A DNA stretch of 64,000 bases from Sediminibacterium sp. (GTDB lineage Bacteria; Bacteroidota; Bacteroidia; Chitinophagales; Chitinophagaceae), in NCBI GenBank assembly GCA_017537025.1, contig JAFWCB010000008.1:496001-560000 (forward strand), given 5' to 3'. The notes under the pieces were generated by a model. The model saw only the letters and a list, made by a program, of their open reading frames with translations. It was not told the origin of the DNA and did not search any database. The position numbers and the translations under genes were made by a program. Of this stretch, positions 1 to 8,483 are shown one piece after another (positions within the stretch are counted from its first letter, which is position 1; each line of letters opens with the position of its first letter).

Positions 1-783
1 GATTTCGATGATTGGTATGTAGTATTAGGGTTGGTTAGTTTTTTAATTTACCTGATCAAATCAATTACATATTATACGAATTATAGAAAATTTATTGTTC
101 AGGAGCTGTCTTTTGCAGATAGTTTACAGTTCAAATGGATAGGTAACTTTTTAATTGGTTGCCTGATCTATTTCTTTTCCACTTTAATTATGTACTTATT
201 GTATTTATTGGGTATCAATTTATTATACTCTCAAACATGGTGGTATTATATGCTCTTTGCAATTGTATTTTACTATATAGCTATTTCCGGGTATAGTTTT
301 TCTATTGAAACAAAAAAGTCTTTTCAGCTTGATTTTTTAAAGTATCAAATGCCGGGTTTATTGGCTGCCCCCGAAATAACCACAGAAGACGCAAGTTTTG
401 AATTAATTGAACAAACGAAAGAACAAAAGCAAGATCAAGCCGATTATGAGGGTTGGCAATTAAAGATATTGAACGCTGTTAAGGACGAAGAAATGTTCAA
501 AGACCCTGAGTTAACACTTACGGATTTAGCGAAACATTTGGGAACGAACAGCTCGGTCTTATCTAAAATTATTAACAGGGCCTTTCAAATGAATTTTAAT
601 GATTTTATCAATAGATACAGAGTAGAGGAAGTGAAAAAGCAATTACAAAACCCTAAGAACGCATCATTAACTATTATGAGTTTGGCTTATGATGCCGGGT
701 TTAATAGTAAGGCTACTTTTAATAGAGCGTTTAAGAAACATACGGGAGAGAACCCTAGTAAGTACCAAATTGTAAATAACTAA
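1..783 (+). CDS. Membrane-anchored AraC-type transcriptional regulator (5' partial)
   Basis: The reading frame is open to the left edge, so the true start lies outside the window; the TTG at 31 is probably internal. The visible N-terminal part holds several hydrophobic segments, which I read as three or more membrane helices around residues 7-95. A charged linker follows, then a C-terminal AraC/XylS double helix-turn-helix of about 100 residues. The HTH carries the usual landmarks: 'LTDLAKHLGTNSSVLSKIIN' in the first HTH and 'AYDAGFNSKATFNRAFKKHT' in the second. This matches Bacteroidota regulators with a multi-helix membrane sensor and an AraC output domain. The signal sensed is unknown. It lies just upstream of a damaged DoxX gene and two small exported proteins, which may be its targets (inference). 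Confidence 0.85.
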   Translation, partial: DFDDWYVVLGLVSFLIYLIKSITYYTNYRKFIVQELSFADSLQFKWIGNFLIGCLIYFFSTLIMYLLYLLGINLLYSQTWWYYMLFAIVFYYIAISGYSFSIETKKSFQLDFLKYQMPGLLAAPEITTEDASFELIEQTKEQKQDQADYEGWQLKILNAVKDEEMFKDPELTLTDLAKHLGTNSSVLSKIINRAFQMNFNDFINRYRVEEVKKQLQNPKNASLTIMSLAYDAGFNSKATFNRAFKKHTGENPSKYQIVNN

Positions 784-809
784 GATTTTAAATCATTGAT
801 TATCAGCGC

Positions 810-850
810 ATCATTATTTGAGACCAATATTTCAGGTATCAAATAATGAT
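810..850. repeat. 12-bp perfect inverted repeat after the AraC gene
   Basis: ATCATTATTTGA (810-821) and TCAAATAATGAT (839-850) are exact reverse complements separated by 17 nt. The repeat sits 27 nt past the AraC stop codon and about 60 nt before the DoxX start. There is no T-run after it, so it is either a weak terminator or a regulator binding site. Confidence 0.6.
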
Positions 851-908
851 CTGAGGCGGTTAAGGGTGCTTGCTGATTGAATTTTGTGCTATCATTAAAA
901 CGGATAGT

Positions 909-1391
909 ATGAAACAATTAATTAAACCTATTTGTCTGCCTTATTAGTGGCAGGATTTTTTATTAGCAATTCCGAGGATTCTATGTGGTTTTTGGTTAGC
1001 TTTTGAATTTGGCGCTGCCAAATTTGGAATGCCTTGGAGCCCGACAGATAAGAATCTCGGACTCTTTGAAGTATCATTTTGGTTCCCCAATGATGTAGCG
1101 GAGTATGGTGGCATATTTACTATGTTCCCGGCTTTCTTCGCATGGATGGGGGCTTTCAGTGAAGCAGTGGGCGGCTTATTTATTTTGATAGGCTTTCAAA
1201 CCCGCATTTTTTCCTTTTTAATTGTTTGTACTATGTTGGTAGCTGTTCTTTTACAACAATTCCACAATGGATTATGGAGTATGTTGGCGGGACTTGGCTT
1301 CTTATGGGTGAGTTTACACAACCTAATCCTTGGAAGTGGCCGTTTTGGTATCGATTATCTTATCACAAAAAAATACTTCAATGAAAAATAA
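909..1391 (+). pseudogene. DoxX family membrane protein with an in-frame TAG
   Basis: An ATG at 909 opens a frame of 12 codons that hits TAG at 945-947. The same frame then continues without interruption to the stop at 1391. The sequence after the stop (WQDFLLAIPRILCGFWLAFE, then FGMPWSPTDKNLGLFEVSFW) reads as a DoxX-type protein with four hydrophobic segments, and its first helix lies between the TAG and the first later ATG (1029). Translation from 1029 would therefore lose that helix. Known: DoxX proteins are small inner-membrane proteins, some linked to oxidoreductase or redox functions. Possible explanations are a real nonsense mutation, a sequencing error, or initiation at a non-ATG codon after 947. 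The next gene starts inside its 3' end (1381). Confidence 0.7.
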
Positions 1392-1740
1392 ATATTATTT
1401 GCTGACAGTTTTACTCTTTATCAGCTTCCATGCTTGTGTTCAAAAAACATATAAGCGAGTTGTGGTAGTTGAACTACTTGTAAAAGGAAAAAAAGATATT
1501 CAAACAGTAGGTATCCGTGGAAACGGGAAACCACTAAGCTGGGATACAGATTTTCCACTAGCACCGGTTGTAAAAGATTCCTTATATCGAACCACTATTA
1601 CAGCCTTTACCGGTTACAAATTTGCTGAATGTAAGTTTACGGTGAACGGAGAGTTTGAGTTGAATAATAAACCTGATAGAAGGGTTGAATTTAGTCAAGG
1701 AGATACTACTTTTTTTAAGGCGGTTTTTAACGAACAATAA
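1381..1740 (+). CDS. Small exported (probable lipoprotein) starch-binding-like domain protein
   Basis: I chose the ATG at 1381, which gives 119 residues starting MKNKYYLLTVLLFISFHAC. That is a clear signal sequence ending in a lipobox-like cysteine, whereas the upstream in-frame ATG at 1330 would bury it. It overlaps the end of the DoxX frame by 11 nt, which suggests translational coupling. The mature part is a short beta-rich domain (VVVVELLVKGKKDIQTVGI, then 'PLSWDTDFPLAPV') resembling the CBM20-type starch-binding fold, where 'GNG..LSWD' would be the usual 'GN...LG.W' region. The fold assignment is tentative and no catalytic residues are seen. It probably sits in the outer membrane or periplasm. 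Confidence 0.6.
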   Translation: MKNKYYLLTVLLFISFHACVQKTYKRVVVVELLVKGKKDIQTVGIRGNGKPLSWDTDFPLAPVVKDSLYRTTITAFTGYKFAECKFTVNGEFELNNKPDRRVEFSQGDTTFFKAVFNEQ

Positions 1741-1750
1741 AATCTAAACC

Positions 1751-2245
1751 ATGAAAAAATTAATTATTTATACTGCATTACAATTTATTATTAGCTTCTC
1801 ATTCGCCCAAGAAATTAGCATTCAAAAAAATGATACTCGCATATTTAAGGGTAAATGGGTAGGTAGTTTAACGTATCTTGATTATACCTCAGGTAAACCG
1901 TATACCATGCCTGCCAATCTTATTGTTACATCAATTACGGGTACCCGCAACCTTTTATTTCAAATGATATATCCCGATGAACCTAAAGCGAATGGAAATG
2001 ATACAGTAATGATTGAGCAAAATGGCTCTTTTTTCGATGGTGCTAAAGTGATAAGTAAGCGTACAACTGATAATGGGCTAGTTATTGTTACAGAGCAAAA
2101 TGGAACAGATGGAAATGAGCACAAGAAAGCAGTTATAAAAAAAACATATACTGTTGATAAAACCTCCTTTTCAATTACTAAAGAGATTTTATTTGAAGGA
2201 GAGCAGAAATGGATACTTCGGCATACCTACACTTTTAACAAATGA
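1751..2245 (+). CDS. Exported hypothetical protein
   Basis: A 164-residue protein with a typical signal peptide (MKKLIIYTALQFIISFSFAQ), starting 10 nt after the preceding stop and therefore likely cotranscribed with it. The mature part looks beta-rich (alternating polar and hydrophobic residues, 'FKGKWVGSLTYLDY' near its start, 'LRHTYTFNK' at its end), like small periplasmic beta-barrel or lipocalin-type proteins. I do not recognise the family and see no catalytic motif or cysteine pair. The three-gene arrangement after the AraC regulator (DoxX, starch-binding-like, this gene) suggests a small envelope module. Confidence 0.6.
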   Translation: MKKLIIYTALQFIISFSFAQEISIQKNDTRIFKGKWVGSLTYLDYTSGKPYTMPANLIVTSITGTRNLLFQMIYPDEPKANGNDTVMIEQNGSFFDGAKVISKRTTDNGLVIVTEQNGTDGNEHKKAVIKKTYTVDKTSFSITKEILFEGEQKWILRHTYTFNK

Positions 2246-2336
2246 GTTATGAGTGGTAAGAAGATTGATACACAAAAACCCTTTTACATTTTTCAAGCAA
2301 CTGATAATAATACGGTCATTAATTTAAGGCAATAGT

Positions 2337-5300
2337 TTATTTCTTTATTGCCGTTAGCATTTCTTTTACCGCCGCTTCAATTTGGGTATCTCTTCCTTTG
2401 ATAAAAGCATCATAGGGAAGGGGTACTCTTATATCGGGTTCCAGTTGAAAATTTTCCAATGCTCTGCCTTCTTTTATGCCAATATTCCCGATCATAGGAA
2501 TACCAAATACCAAGGTTGGATCAATTTGTGTTTCCCACCAAACCGATGTACTTGTTCCGGGTACCGGCATACCAATTAGTTTACCAATGCCCTTGGCTCT
2601 GTAAGCATAAGGAAAGGTATGTGCATCGCTATAATTGCTCTCACTGGTTAATACACAACTCGGTTTATACCATTTATTGGAGGGTTCACCACCTTTGGCT
2701 GTAAAACCGTAAGGAGCAAATCGGATATATTGTTTACCATCTAAAAAGTTGGATAGGTCTTCATGTAACCAGCCACCTCCATTAAATCGGGTGTCAACGA
2801 TCAATGCTTCTTTATCGGCATTGCGTCCTAATACTTCTTCATATACTGTTCTATAACTACCGTCATTCATTCCCTGTACATGTACATAACCCACTTTACC
2901 ACCGCTAAGTGTTTCAACCATTTTGCGCATATTAGCCACCCATCGATCATATAACAAACCTTGTTCATTAGCAATAGGTTTTACTACTTCTTCAAATCTT
3001 TCTTTAGTATCCGGGTTGTATATCGTTAGTAAAACATTTTTGCCTGCTTTTCTATTCAATAATTTTGACCAATCTATGCCGGCAGTAATAGCTTCACCAT
3101 CAATTTTTTCAAGAATTTGATTGGCTTTTATTTTACTGGAAGCTAAATCAACGGGCCCCCCTGCTATTACTTCTGTAATTTTTAGTCCATCCCCTCCGGT
3201 AAACTCGTCGTAAAATAATCCTAATGAAGCTGTTTGATCGCCATTAGGGTTTTGGGGAGAATATCTTCCTCCTGTATGGGAAGCATTAAGTTCTCCAAGC
3301 ATTTCACTTAGTAATTCCTGAAAATCATAGTTATTATTAATATGTGGTAAGAAACGAGCGTATGCTTTTTTATACAGCTCCCAATCTACCCCATGCAATT
3401 TCGGATCATAAAATTTTTTCTTTACTTGTCGCCATGCATGATCAAAAATGTACGCTCTTTCTCCTGCAGCATCTAAATTCATCTCGCTGCGAATGCTAAT
3501 GGGTGTGGTTTTGCCGCTTTCCGGTTCATATTTGGCTAAGCCATTTTCAGTTTGGAGTAGTATCCATTTGCCATCGGGCGATAAACTAATATTGGCAAAA
3601 GCGCCAAACTTATTTAGAACCTTACTTTCGCGGGTACGTAAATCAACCTGCCATAATTCTACAGAGCGTTCATTAGTAGCTGTATACCATAATTTATCAC
3701 CTGCAGGGTTAATGATAAAACTACCCAAAGAAACAGAGGCATTCGTTAACCTGATTTTTCTATCATCAATTCTTTTTAAGTCGGGTTGCCAATTGGCTTT
3801 GGTAAGTGAATCCTTGATTTTAGAGGCACTATCTTTCTTTACTTTATCATCTTTTTCTTTTACTAAAGTATAATCATCTTTACTGAGCTTAAAGCGATCA
3901 TAAATATCTTGATCAAAGAAAAGCATATATACATCTAACTCCCGAGATCCTTGAAAGGCTAATGATTTTCTACCTAATTTATCTGTTGCCCAGGTAATGG
4001 CTTTTCCGTCGAATGCCCATTGAATACCGCCATCTTGAAAACCACTTTGGGTAACGTCATAACCATTAGGCGTGCTACCATCTGCTTTAAAAAGTACTAC
4101 ATCTGAAGCGCCATAACGACCTTGGGCACTACGTACGGCGATCCACTTACTATCGGGGCTCCATTTGTATTCTTGATCACCATCTCTGTATGAGAAATTA
4201 TTCCCTGCCGGAATGATAGTGGTACTTGTTTTGGTGGCTATATTATATACTTTTAAAATATTCCGTTCTTCTAAATAAGCGATGAATTTGCCATCGGGAG
4301 AAACAAGAGGCTGAAATTCTTCGGCAGCGCTATTTAAAACAGCTTCTTCTTTGAGTAAGGTTGAAGCATAAAAGTAGGGCTCTTCTTTTCTGATGATACT
4401 GCTTTGATAAATATTCCAGCTATTATTTCTTTCAGAAGAGTAATAAAGAGTTCTGCCATCTTTGCTAAAGCTTATATCGCGCTCTTGCTCAGCAGTATTT
4501 GTAATTCTTTTTGTAATGCCACCTTCTACACTTGTTACAAAAACCTCCCCTCTAAAAATGAAGGCTACTTCTTTTCCGTTTGGAGAAACCGCAATATCCC
4601 CATTACTACCACTTACGGATACAACTTTTTCAGCATTTGTTTTACTATCGCCGTCTATAGTGATATTTATTTTTTTAGGGCTACCATCGTTTTTTACAAG
4701 ATATATTTCACCATTCCAACTAAAGCAAAGGGTATTGTCATTGGCTCTGGTAAGATGTCTAACAGGATGATTATTGAATTTGGTAATTTGTTTTTCCTCA
4801 CTATTTTGTAAGGTTGTTTTAAAAATATTTTGCGCTCCTTTCTTTTCACTCAAGTAATACACGGATTGATCGTCGTTACTAAAAAGCGGTTCTCTGTCTT
4901 CTCCCTCATAGCTGCTAATTTGCTTATAAGATTGAGAAGGTATATCGTAGATCCAAATATCTCTGGTAAGCGAAGAAGTATGATGTTTACGCCATGCATC
5001 TTCTGTTCCTTTTCTATCTTGATAGATGATTTGGGTGCCTTTACTATTATACTGCGCGTGTTCCATACCTGTAGCAGAAAGTAAGATGCTTCTTCCTCCT
5101 TTTACCGGAACAGTATATAGTTGCAAGAAAAGATTTCCACGCGGGAAACGCATATTGGTATTAACCGTATGCCTAGCGGCACCGTAGATTATTTGATTAT
5201 TGTCTACACTAAAATCAAACGGATATTCAGGGGCACTATTATAGGTAATGCGGGTAGCTTCTCCGCCTGTTGCCGGAATTGTAAATACATCAAAATTACC

Positions 5301-5555
5301 ATAGCGATCACTGGCAAACGCAATTGTTTTGCCATCGTGGCTCCATACCGGCATATAATCATGGGCCTCATGAAAAGTGATTGGTTTAGCGTTGCCACCA
5401 TCTGCGGCAACGGTATATAAATCGCCCTTATAACTGAACACTATAGTAGTTCCATCGGGTGAAATGGCAGGATAACGCATCCATAAAGCAGTTCCTTGAG
5501 CCACTACTTGGAAAATGCATAATAGCGAAAAAGATAAGATGCTTATTCTTTTCAT
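2337..5555 (-). CDS. Tricorn-like S41 family protease with PD40 beta-propeller
   Basis: The ATG at 5555 gives about 1072 residues with an N-terminal signal peptide ending near 'FQVVAQ'; the longer frame adds 13 residues ahead of it. The N-terminal half has many WD40-like PD40 repeats ('ISPDGTTIVFSYKGDLYTV', 'SHDGKTIAFASDRYGNFDVF'), predicting one or two beta-propellers. The C-terminal third has a tricorn core domain ('FDHAWRQVKKKFYDPKLHGV'), a PDZ domain ('GLKITEVIAGGPVDLASS') and an S41 peptidase domain. 'DTRFNGGGWLHEDL' and 'SNYSDAHTFPYAYRA' are the expected catalytic-region motifs, the latter holding the likely nucleophile Ser. Known: these are large periplasmic or secreted oligopeptide-processing proteases. 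It is divergent from the M23 peptidase with a 38-nt gap. Confidence 0.9.
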   Translation of the reverse strand: MKRISILSFSLLCIFQVVAQGTALWMRYPAISPDGTTIVFSYKGDLYTVAADGGNAKPITFHEAHDYMPVWSHDGKTIAFASDRYGNFDVFTIPATGGEATRITYNSAPEYPFDFSVDNNQIIYGAARHTVNTNMRFPRGNLFLQLYTVPVKGGRSILLSATGMEHAQYNSKGTQIIYQDRKGTEDAWRKHHTSSLTRDIWIYDIPSQSYKQISSYEGEDREPLFSNDDQSVYYLSEKKGAQNIFKTTLQNSEEKQITKFNNHPVRHLTRANDNTLCFSWNGEIYLVKNDGSPKKINITIDGDSKTNAEKVVSVSGSNGDIAVSPNGKEVAFIFRGEVFVTSVEGGITKRITNTAEQERDISFSKDGRTLYYSSERNNSWNIYQSSIIRKEEPYFYASTLLKEEAVLNSAAEEFQPLVSPDGKFIAYLEERNILKVYNIATKTSTTIIPAGNNFSYRDGDQEYKWSPDSKWIAVRSAQGRYGASDVVLFKADGSTPNGYDVTQSGFQDGGIQWAFDGKAITWATDKLGRKSLAFQGSRELDVYMLFFDQDIYDRFKLSKDDYTLVKEKDDKVKKDSASKIKDSLTKANWQPDLKRIDDRKIRLTNASVSLGSFIINPAGDKLWYTATNERSVELWQVDLRTRESKVLNKFGAFANISLSPDGKWILLQTENGLAKYEPESGKTTPISIRSEMNLDAAGERAYIFDHAWRQVKKKFYDPKLHGVDWELYKKAYARFLPHINNNYDFQELLSEMLGELNASHTGGRYSPQNPNGDQTASLGLFYDEFTGGDGLKITEVIAGGPVDLASSKIKANQILEKIDGEAITAGIDWSKLLNRKAGKNVLLTIYNPDTKERFEEVVKPIANEQGLLYDRWVANMRKMVETLSGGKVGYVHVQGMNDGSYRTVYEEVLGRNADKEALIVDTRFNGGGWLHEDLSNFLDGKQYIRFAPYGFTAKGGEPSNKWYKPSCVLTSESNYSDAHTFPYAYRAKGIGKLIGMPVPGTSTSVWWETQIDPTLVFGIPMIGNIGIKEGRALENFQLEPDIRVPLPYDAFIKGRDTQIEAAVKEMLTAIKK

Positions 5556-5563
5556 AAAGCATA

Positions 5564-5571
5564 TAATTTTG
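5564..5571 (+). promoter_or_regulatory. Candidate -7 element for the M23 peptidase
   Basis: TAATTTTG matches the Bacteroidota -7 consensus TAnnTTTG and lies 22 nt before the ATG at 5594. No matching -33 TTTG is present at the expected distance. Confidence 0.4.
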
Positions 5572-5593
5572 ATAATAATAAAGATAGTTGCCA

Positions 5594-6301
5594 ATGGCTA
5601 TTGAAGCAATAAAATTTGAAGAATGGTTGCGAGTGCTGAAACACCCTTTTTCAGTGGTCCCATTCAATCGGGGGGTGGATAGGTTATTAGCGATGGATTT
5701 TACTGAAAAAAATACTTTGCTAACTGCTGATACAGTTAGTAATATTGACTTATTTACAAATTATATCGACACTACTTTACAAACTGCGAAAGCGTTGTAT
5801 GGTATTGGCGGCTATAATGAATTAAGAAGTGTGTATAGCAGAAGTGAGGTATTTGATGGTGTAGAGGGAAAAGAGCCCAGAAGACTACATTTGGGTATCG
5901 ATATTTGGGGAGCCGCGGGAACTTTTGTTTTGGCTCCGCTAACAGGCAAAGTGCATAGTTTTGCTTTTAATAAAGCCTATGGTGATTATGGAGCAACGAT
6001 TATTTTAGAACATACCATTGGTGAGGGAAGTTTTTATACCTTATATGGACATCTATCTTTGGATAGCATTACGCAGCTTCAAGTAGGTGATGAGATACAG
6101 CAACAGAAAATATTTGCTCGGTTTGGTATTCCGGAAGAGAACGGGTACTGGCCACCTCATTTACATTTTCAACTGATACTTGATATGGGGGACTATGCTG
6201 GTGACTATCCCGGCGTATGCGCTTACTCGGAAAGAGGCAAGTATTTGGCTAATTGTCCGGATCCGGATCCTTTGATTGGGATGATAAAGTTTGCAATATA
6301 A
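5594..6301 (+). CDS. M23 family zinc metallopeptidase (LytM-like)
   Basis: I start at the ATG at 5594 rather than the TTG two codons upstream, giving 235 residues. The peptidase domain spans roughly residues 95-215. It shows the expected zinc ligands: H and D in 'HLGIDIW', and 'HLHF' after 'WPP', plus the 'LYGHLS' motif. Known: M23 enzymes cut peptide cross-links in peptidoglycan or act as scaffolds when the site is degenerate; here all ligands are present, so activity is likely. I see no clear signal peptide, which is odd for an envelope enzyme and leaves either a cytoplasmic role or an unconventional export route. It converges on the reductase gene, with a terminator hairpin between. Confidence 0.85.
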   Translation: MAIEAIKFEEWLRVLKHPFSVVPFNRGVDRLLAMDFTEKNTLLTADTVSNIDLFTNYIDTTLQTAKALYGIGGYNELRSVYSRSEVFDGVEGKEPRRLHLGIDIWGAAGTFVLAPLTGKVHSFAFNKAYGDYGATIILEHTIGEGSFYTLYGHLSLDSITQLQVGDEIQQQKIFARFGIPEENGYWPPHLHFQLILDMGDYAGDYPGVCAYSERGKYLANCPDPDPLIGMIKFAI

Positions 6302-6306
6302 AACAA

Positions 6307-6330
6307 ACCCACCCGCAATTGCGGGTGGGT
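6307..6330 (-). terminator. Strong palindromic terminator between convergent genes
   Basis: A perfect 24-nt palindrome (arms ACCCACCCGCAA and TTGCGGGTGGGT). On the minus strand it is followed by TTTGTTTTAT, so it best serves the reductase operon. It may also stop transcription from the M23 gene, although the plus side lacks a T-run. Confidence 0.8.
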
Positions 6331-6347
6331 CGAAGGAAAAATAATGC

Positions 6348-7010
6348 CTACTTCTTCAACAACTTAAATGCATGATGCCATTGGTTTTTAGTAAAACCGG
6401 GTAAGCACCATAATATAGAAAGTGGTTCAATTGCACGGGCAGCTTCTGCCTTGCCCATATCTTCTGTTTCCCATCCGAAATTGGTGAGTATTGCAGTTAC
6501 AGTGGCTTTTGCTTCTTCATTATTTCCGGCAATAAACATAGAAGGCGTACCTTCTGTAAACTGGGGTTTATACATAAAGGCATTACCAACAGAACTAAAT
6601 GCTTTTACAGGGTTAGCATTTGGTAGTAAAGCTTGTATCTGCTCGAGTAATGAGCTATTATAATCTGTAAAAAAGGAAAGAACACCATTAACGGGTGGTT
6701 GTGCTGAAATTGGATTTGTGGCATCAATGATCGTTTTGCCGGTAAAATTGTTTTTTCCCGCTTGTTCGATAATTTCCAATGTTGCTCCACCCGGCGTTGC
6801 CAGTACAATAATATCTCCAAAAGCGGCAGTACTTTCAAATGAACCCGCTTGCGTACCTTGGTTTTCTGATAACCATTTGGTTATCTCTTCTTTAGAGGTA
6901 TCACGAGTACCGATCATAACGTCGTGACCTTCTTTATGAAAAGCCGCTCCTAGAACACGGCCTACGATACCGGAACCTAAAACACCTATTTTTAAATTTT
7001 TTGAATACAT
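6348..7010 (-). CDS. F420-dependent NADP reductase-like oxidoreductase
   Basis: A 220-residue protein with an N-terminal Rossmann fold: 'IGVLGSGIVGRVLGAAF' is the dinucleotide-binding GxGxxG loop, and 'VMIGTRD' after strand 2 contains an Arg typical of NADP preference. The C-terminal region matches the NADP oxidoreductase coenzyme F420-dependent family (NpdG-like). Bacteroidota members are unlikely to use F420, so the cofactor partner is uncertain. It is the last gene of a minus-strand operon, 10 nt after the NmrA-like gene, whose first gene is a MarR regulator. This context suggests a quinone, electrophile or xenobiotic response (inference). Confidence 0.8.
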   Translation of the reverse strand: MYSKNLKIGVLGSGIVGRVLGAAFHKEGHDVMIGTRDTSKEEITKWLSENQGTQAGSFESTAAFGDIIVLATPGGATLEIIEQAGKNNFTGKTIIDATNPISAQPPVNGVLSFFTDYNSSLLEQIQALLPNANPVKAFSSVGNAFMYKPQFTEGTPSMFIAGNNEEAKATVTAILTNFGWETEDMGKAEAARAIEPLSILWCLPGFTKNQWHHAFKLLKK

Positions 7011-7020
7011 AAGATATATT

Positions 7021-7911
7021 TTATGAATGATGGAAAGCGGTTACAAATTCAGGTAAGAAATCGGTGAGTTTTGTTGGCGCCAGTTCGGTTTTGTTGGCAT
7101 AATAATCTCTTTGCATCTCGCCGGAACGAAGTGCTGCCCCCATAGCAGTATAACCTTCTGCAAATGTTGCTGCTAAACCTGCTCCCAGCATTCCTTGTAA
7201 TGCCTGCTCATCGCTAAATGGTACCCAAGGAATACCCGGCTTGCCAATGGCTTCGCTAATTAACGCTGCAATTTCGGAAGGATGTTTTTCGTCACCTACA
7301 ATATAACGAACTGATTTACCTGTAAAATGAAGCTCTAATAAAGCTTCTACGGCAACTGCGGCAATATCTTTGGTATGTACCAACGCTAATTTTTCGTCGG
7401 TGTTTCCAAAATTACTTCCCATAATATTCGCTTGTTTAATAAGCGGAATCATGCTGAATAAGTTATACATGAAGTAGGAGGGACGAAGAAATAAAGCGTC
7501 TACATTTTCTAGAGCTTCTAATTTTTTTTCCAGATAGCTTAAGGCATCTACAGGACCAGCTCCGGTACCCATATGCGCACCAACACTGCTTAATACAACC
7601 ACTTTTTTTACACCCGCCTGTTCAATAGCTGCTGTATAATTATCTGCTACTTTATGCTGGTAAGCGATCCAGTTTGTTACTGCAAAATTGGGCGGAATAA
7701 TTAAATACACTGCATCTGCACCCGTAAATGCAGTTTTCACAAAGTCTGCATCTTCTACCGAGCCAATAGCTGTTTTTGCTCCCGCAGCAGCTAGCTCTGC
7801 TACATTTGCCTCGTTTCTCGAAACTACTGTCACTGATTGATTTTTTGCTAATAACCCTAATACAATAGGTTTTGAAATGTTGCCTGCCCCACCGGTGATT
7901 ACATAATTCAT
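7021..7911 (-). CDS. NmrA-like NAD(P)-binding oxidoreductase
   Basis: A 296-residue atypical short-chain dehydrogenase. The N-terminal 'VITGGAGNISKPIVLGLL' is the GxxGxxG nucleotide-binding motif, followed by 'VTVVSRNEANVAEL' and 'YLIIPPNF', typical of NmrA/HSCARG-type proteins. The catalytic Tyr-xxx-Lys of classical SDRs is not evident, as expected for this subgroup. Known relatives are NADPH sensors, azoreductase/quinone-reductase-like enzymes (YtfG/QorB type). A 60-nt gap separates it from marR and holds a palindrome, TTGTATATACAA, that recurs upstream of marR, so this gene and the next are probably MarR targets. Confidence 0.8.
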   Translation of the reverse strand: MNYVITGGAGNISKPIVLGLLAKNQSVTVVSRNEANVAELAAAGAKTAIGSVEDADFVKTAFTGADAVYLIIPPNFAVTNWIAYQHKVADNYTAAIEQAGVKKVVVLSSVGAHMGTGAGPVDALSYLEKKLEALENVDALFLRPSYFMYNLFSMIPLIKQANIMGSNFGNTDEKLALVHTKDIAAVAVEALLELHFTGKSVRYIVGDEKHPSEIAALISEAIGKPGIPWVPFSDEQALQGMLGAGLAATFAEGYTAMGAALRSGEMQRDYYANKTELAPTKLTDFLPEFVTAFHHS

Positions 7912-7940
7912 GTTTGTTTGATTTAATGATTATTTAATAT

Positions 7941-7952
7941 TTGTATATACAA
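7941..7952. promoter_or_regulatory. Candidate MarR operator, copy 1
   Basis: TTGTATATACAA is a perfect 12-nt palindrome between marR and the NmrA-like gene. A near-identical site lies upstream of marR (8421-8436). Confidence 0.6.
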
Positions 7953-7970
7953 TTATCAAGATAAAAAAAT

Positions 7971-8396
7971 TTATATGAGCTGATCGGTAACCTTATTCAT
8001 ATTCTTGATAAAACGACCACTTTCTTCTTTACCTAGGATGCCTACATAATTCTCATAAAACTCATGTACACATTCTTTGAATTGGTTATGCATCTCTTTC
8101 GATTTAGGTGTTGGGTATACATTAGTGATCTTACCTTCCGTTGTTCTGATCACTAATTTCTTCAATTCTAGCTTCTCAATAAGCCTAGTAATAGTACTAG
8201 GACTCAACTGTAGCTCCTCTGCCAAAACACCCGGCTGCATTCCTGGCTCATCTAAAACCAACATCAACAAATACGCGTGACTTGGCGATAAATCTACTTT
8301 CTTCCAGCTCTCAATAGCTAGTTTTTCTACTTTCCTGGCTAGCGCACTGGAGGTAAAATATAAACATTGCTTGTATTTGCTATCTGTGATTTTCAT
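7971..8396 (-). CDS. MarR family transcriptional regulator
   Basis: A 141-residue protein with the MarR winged helix: 'SHAYLLMLVLDEPGMQPGVL' leads into the recognition helix 'LQLSPSTITRLIEKLELKKL', and the wing follows with 'VIRTTEGKITNVYPTPKSKE'. Known: MarR dimers bind short AT-rich palindromes and are released by phenolic or oxidising ligands. It is the first gene of a minus-strand unit with two NAD(P)-dependent oxidoreductases. The single Cys in 'YKQCLYF' near the N terminus could be a redox-sensing residue as in OhrR-type proteins, and a second Cys occurs in 'KECVHEF'; this is only a possibility. It is divergent from ruvB with an 87-nt shared regulatory region. Confidence 0.85.
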   Translation of the reverse strand: MKITDSKYKQCLYFTSSALARKVEKLAIESWKKVDLSPSHAYLLMLVLDEPGMQPGVLAEELQLSPSTITRLIEKLELKKLVIRTTEGKITNVYPTPKSKEMHNQFKECVHEFYENYVGILGKEESGRFIKNMNKVTDQLI

Positions 8397-8420
8397 TACT
8401 AAGGCAAAGATAATATCATT

Positions 8421-8436
8421 ATTTGTATATGCAAAT
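8421..8436. promoter_or_regulatory. Candidate MarR operator, copy 2
   Basis: ATTTGTATATGCAAAT is a near-perfect 16-nt palindrome (one mismatched pair) and shares the core TTGTATATRCAA with the site at 7941. It lies about 25 nt upstream of the marR start and about 50 nt upstream of ruvB, consistent with autoregulation. Confidence 0.6.
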
Positions 8437-8444
8437 ATATTTTT

Positions 8445-8477
8445 TTTGTTGAGTTTGCTTTAGCCTTAGTACTTTCG
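8445..8477 (+). promoter_or_regulatory. Candidate ruvB promoter
   Basis: TTTG at 8445-8448 is followed after 21 nt by TACTTTCG at 8470-8477, one mismatch from TAnnTTTG. It ends only 6 nt before the ATG at 8484, implying a very short or absent leader. Confidence 0.45.
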
Positions 8478-8483
8478 AAAAAC

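Noticed and set aside
2328-2352. GGCAATA/TATTGCC inverted repeat at the tricorn-like gene end
   Set aside because: Only 7 bp, no T-run, and it overlaps coding sequence; too weak to call a terminator.
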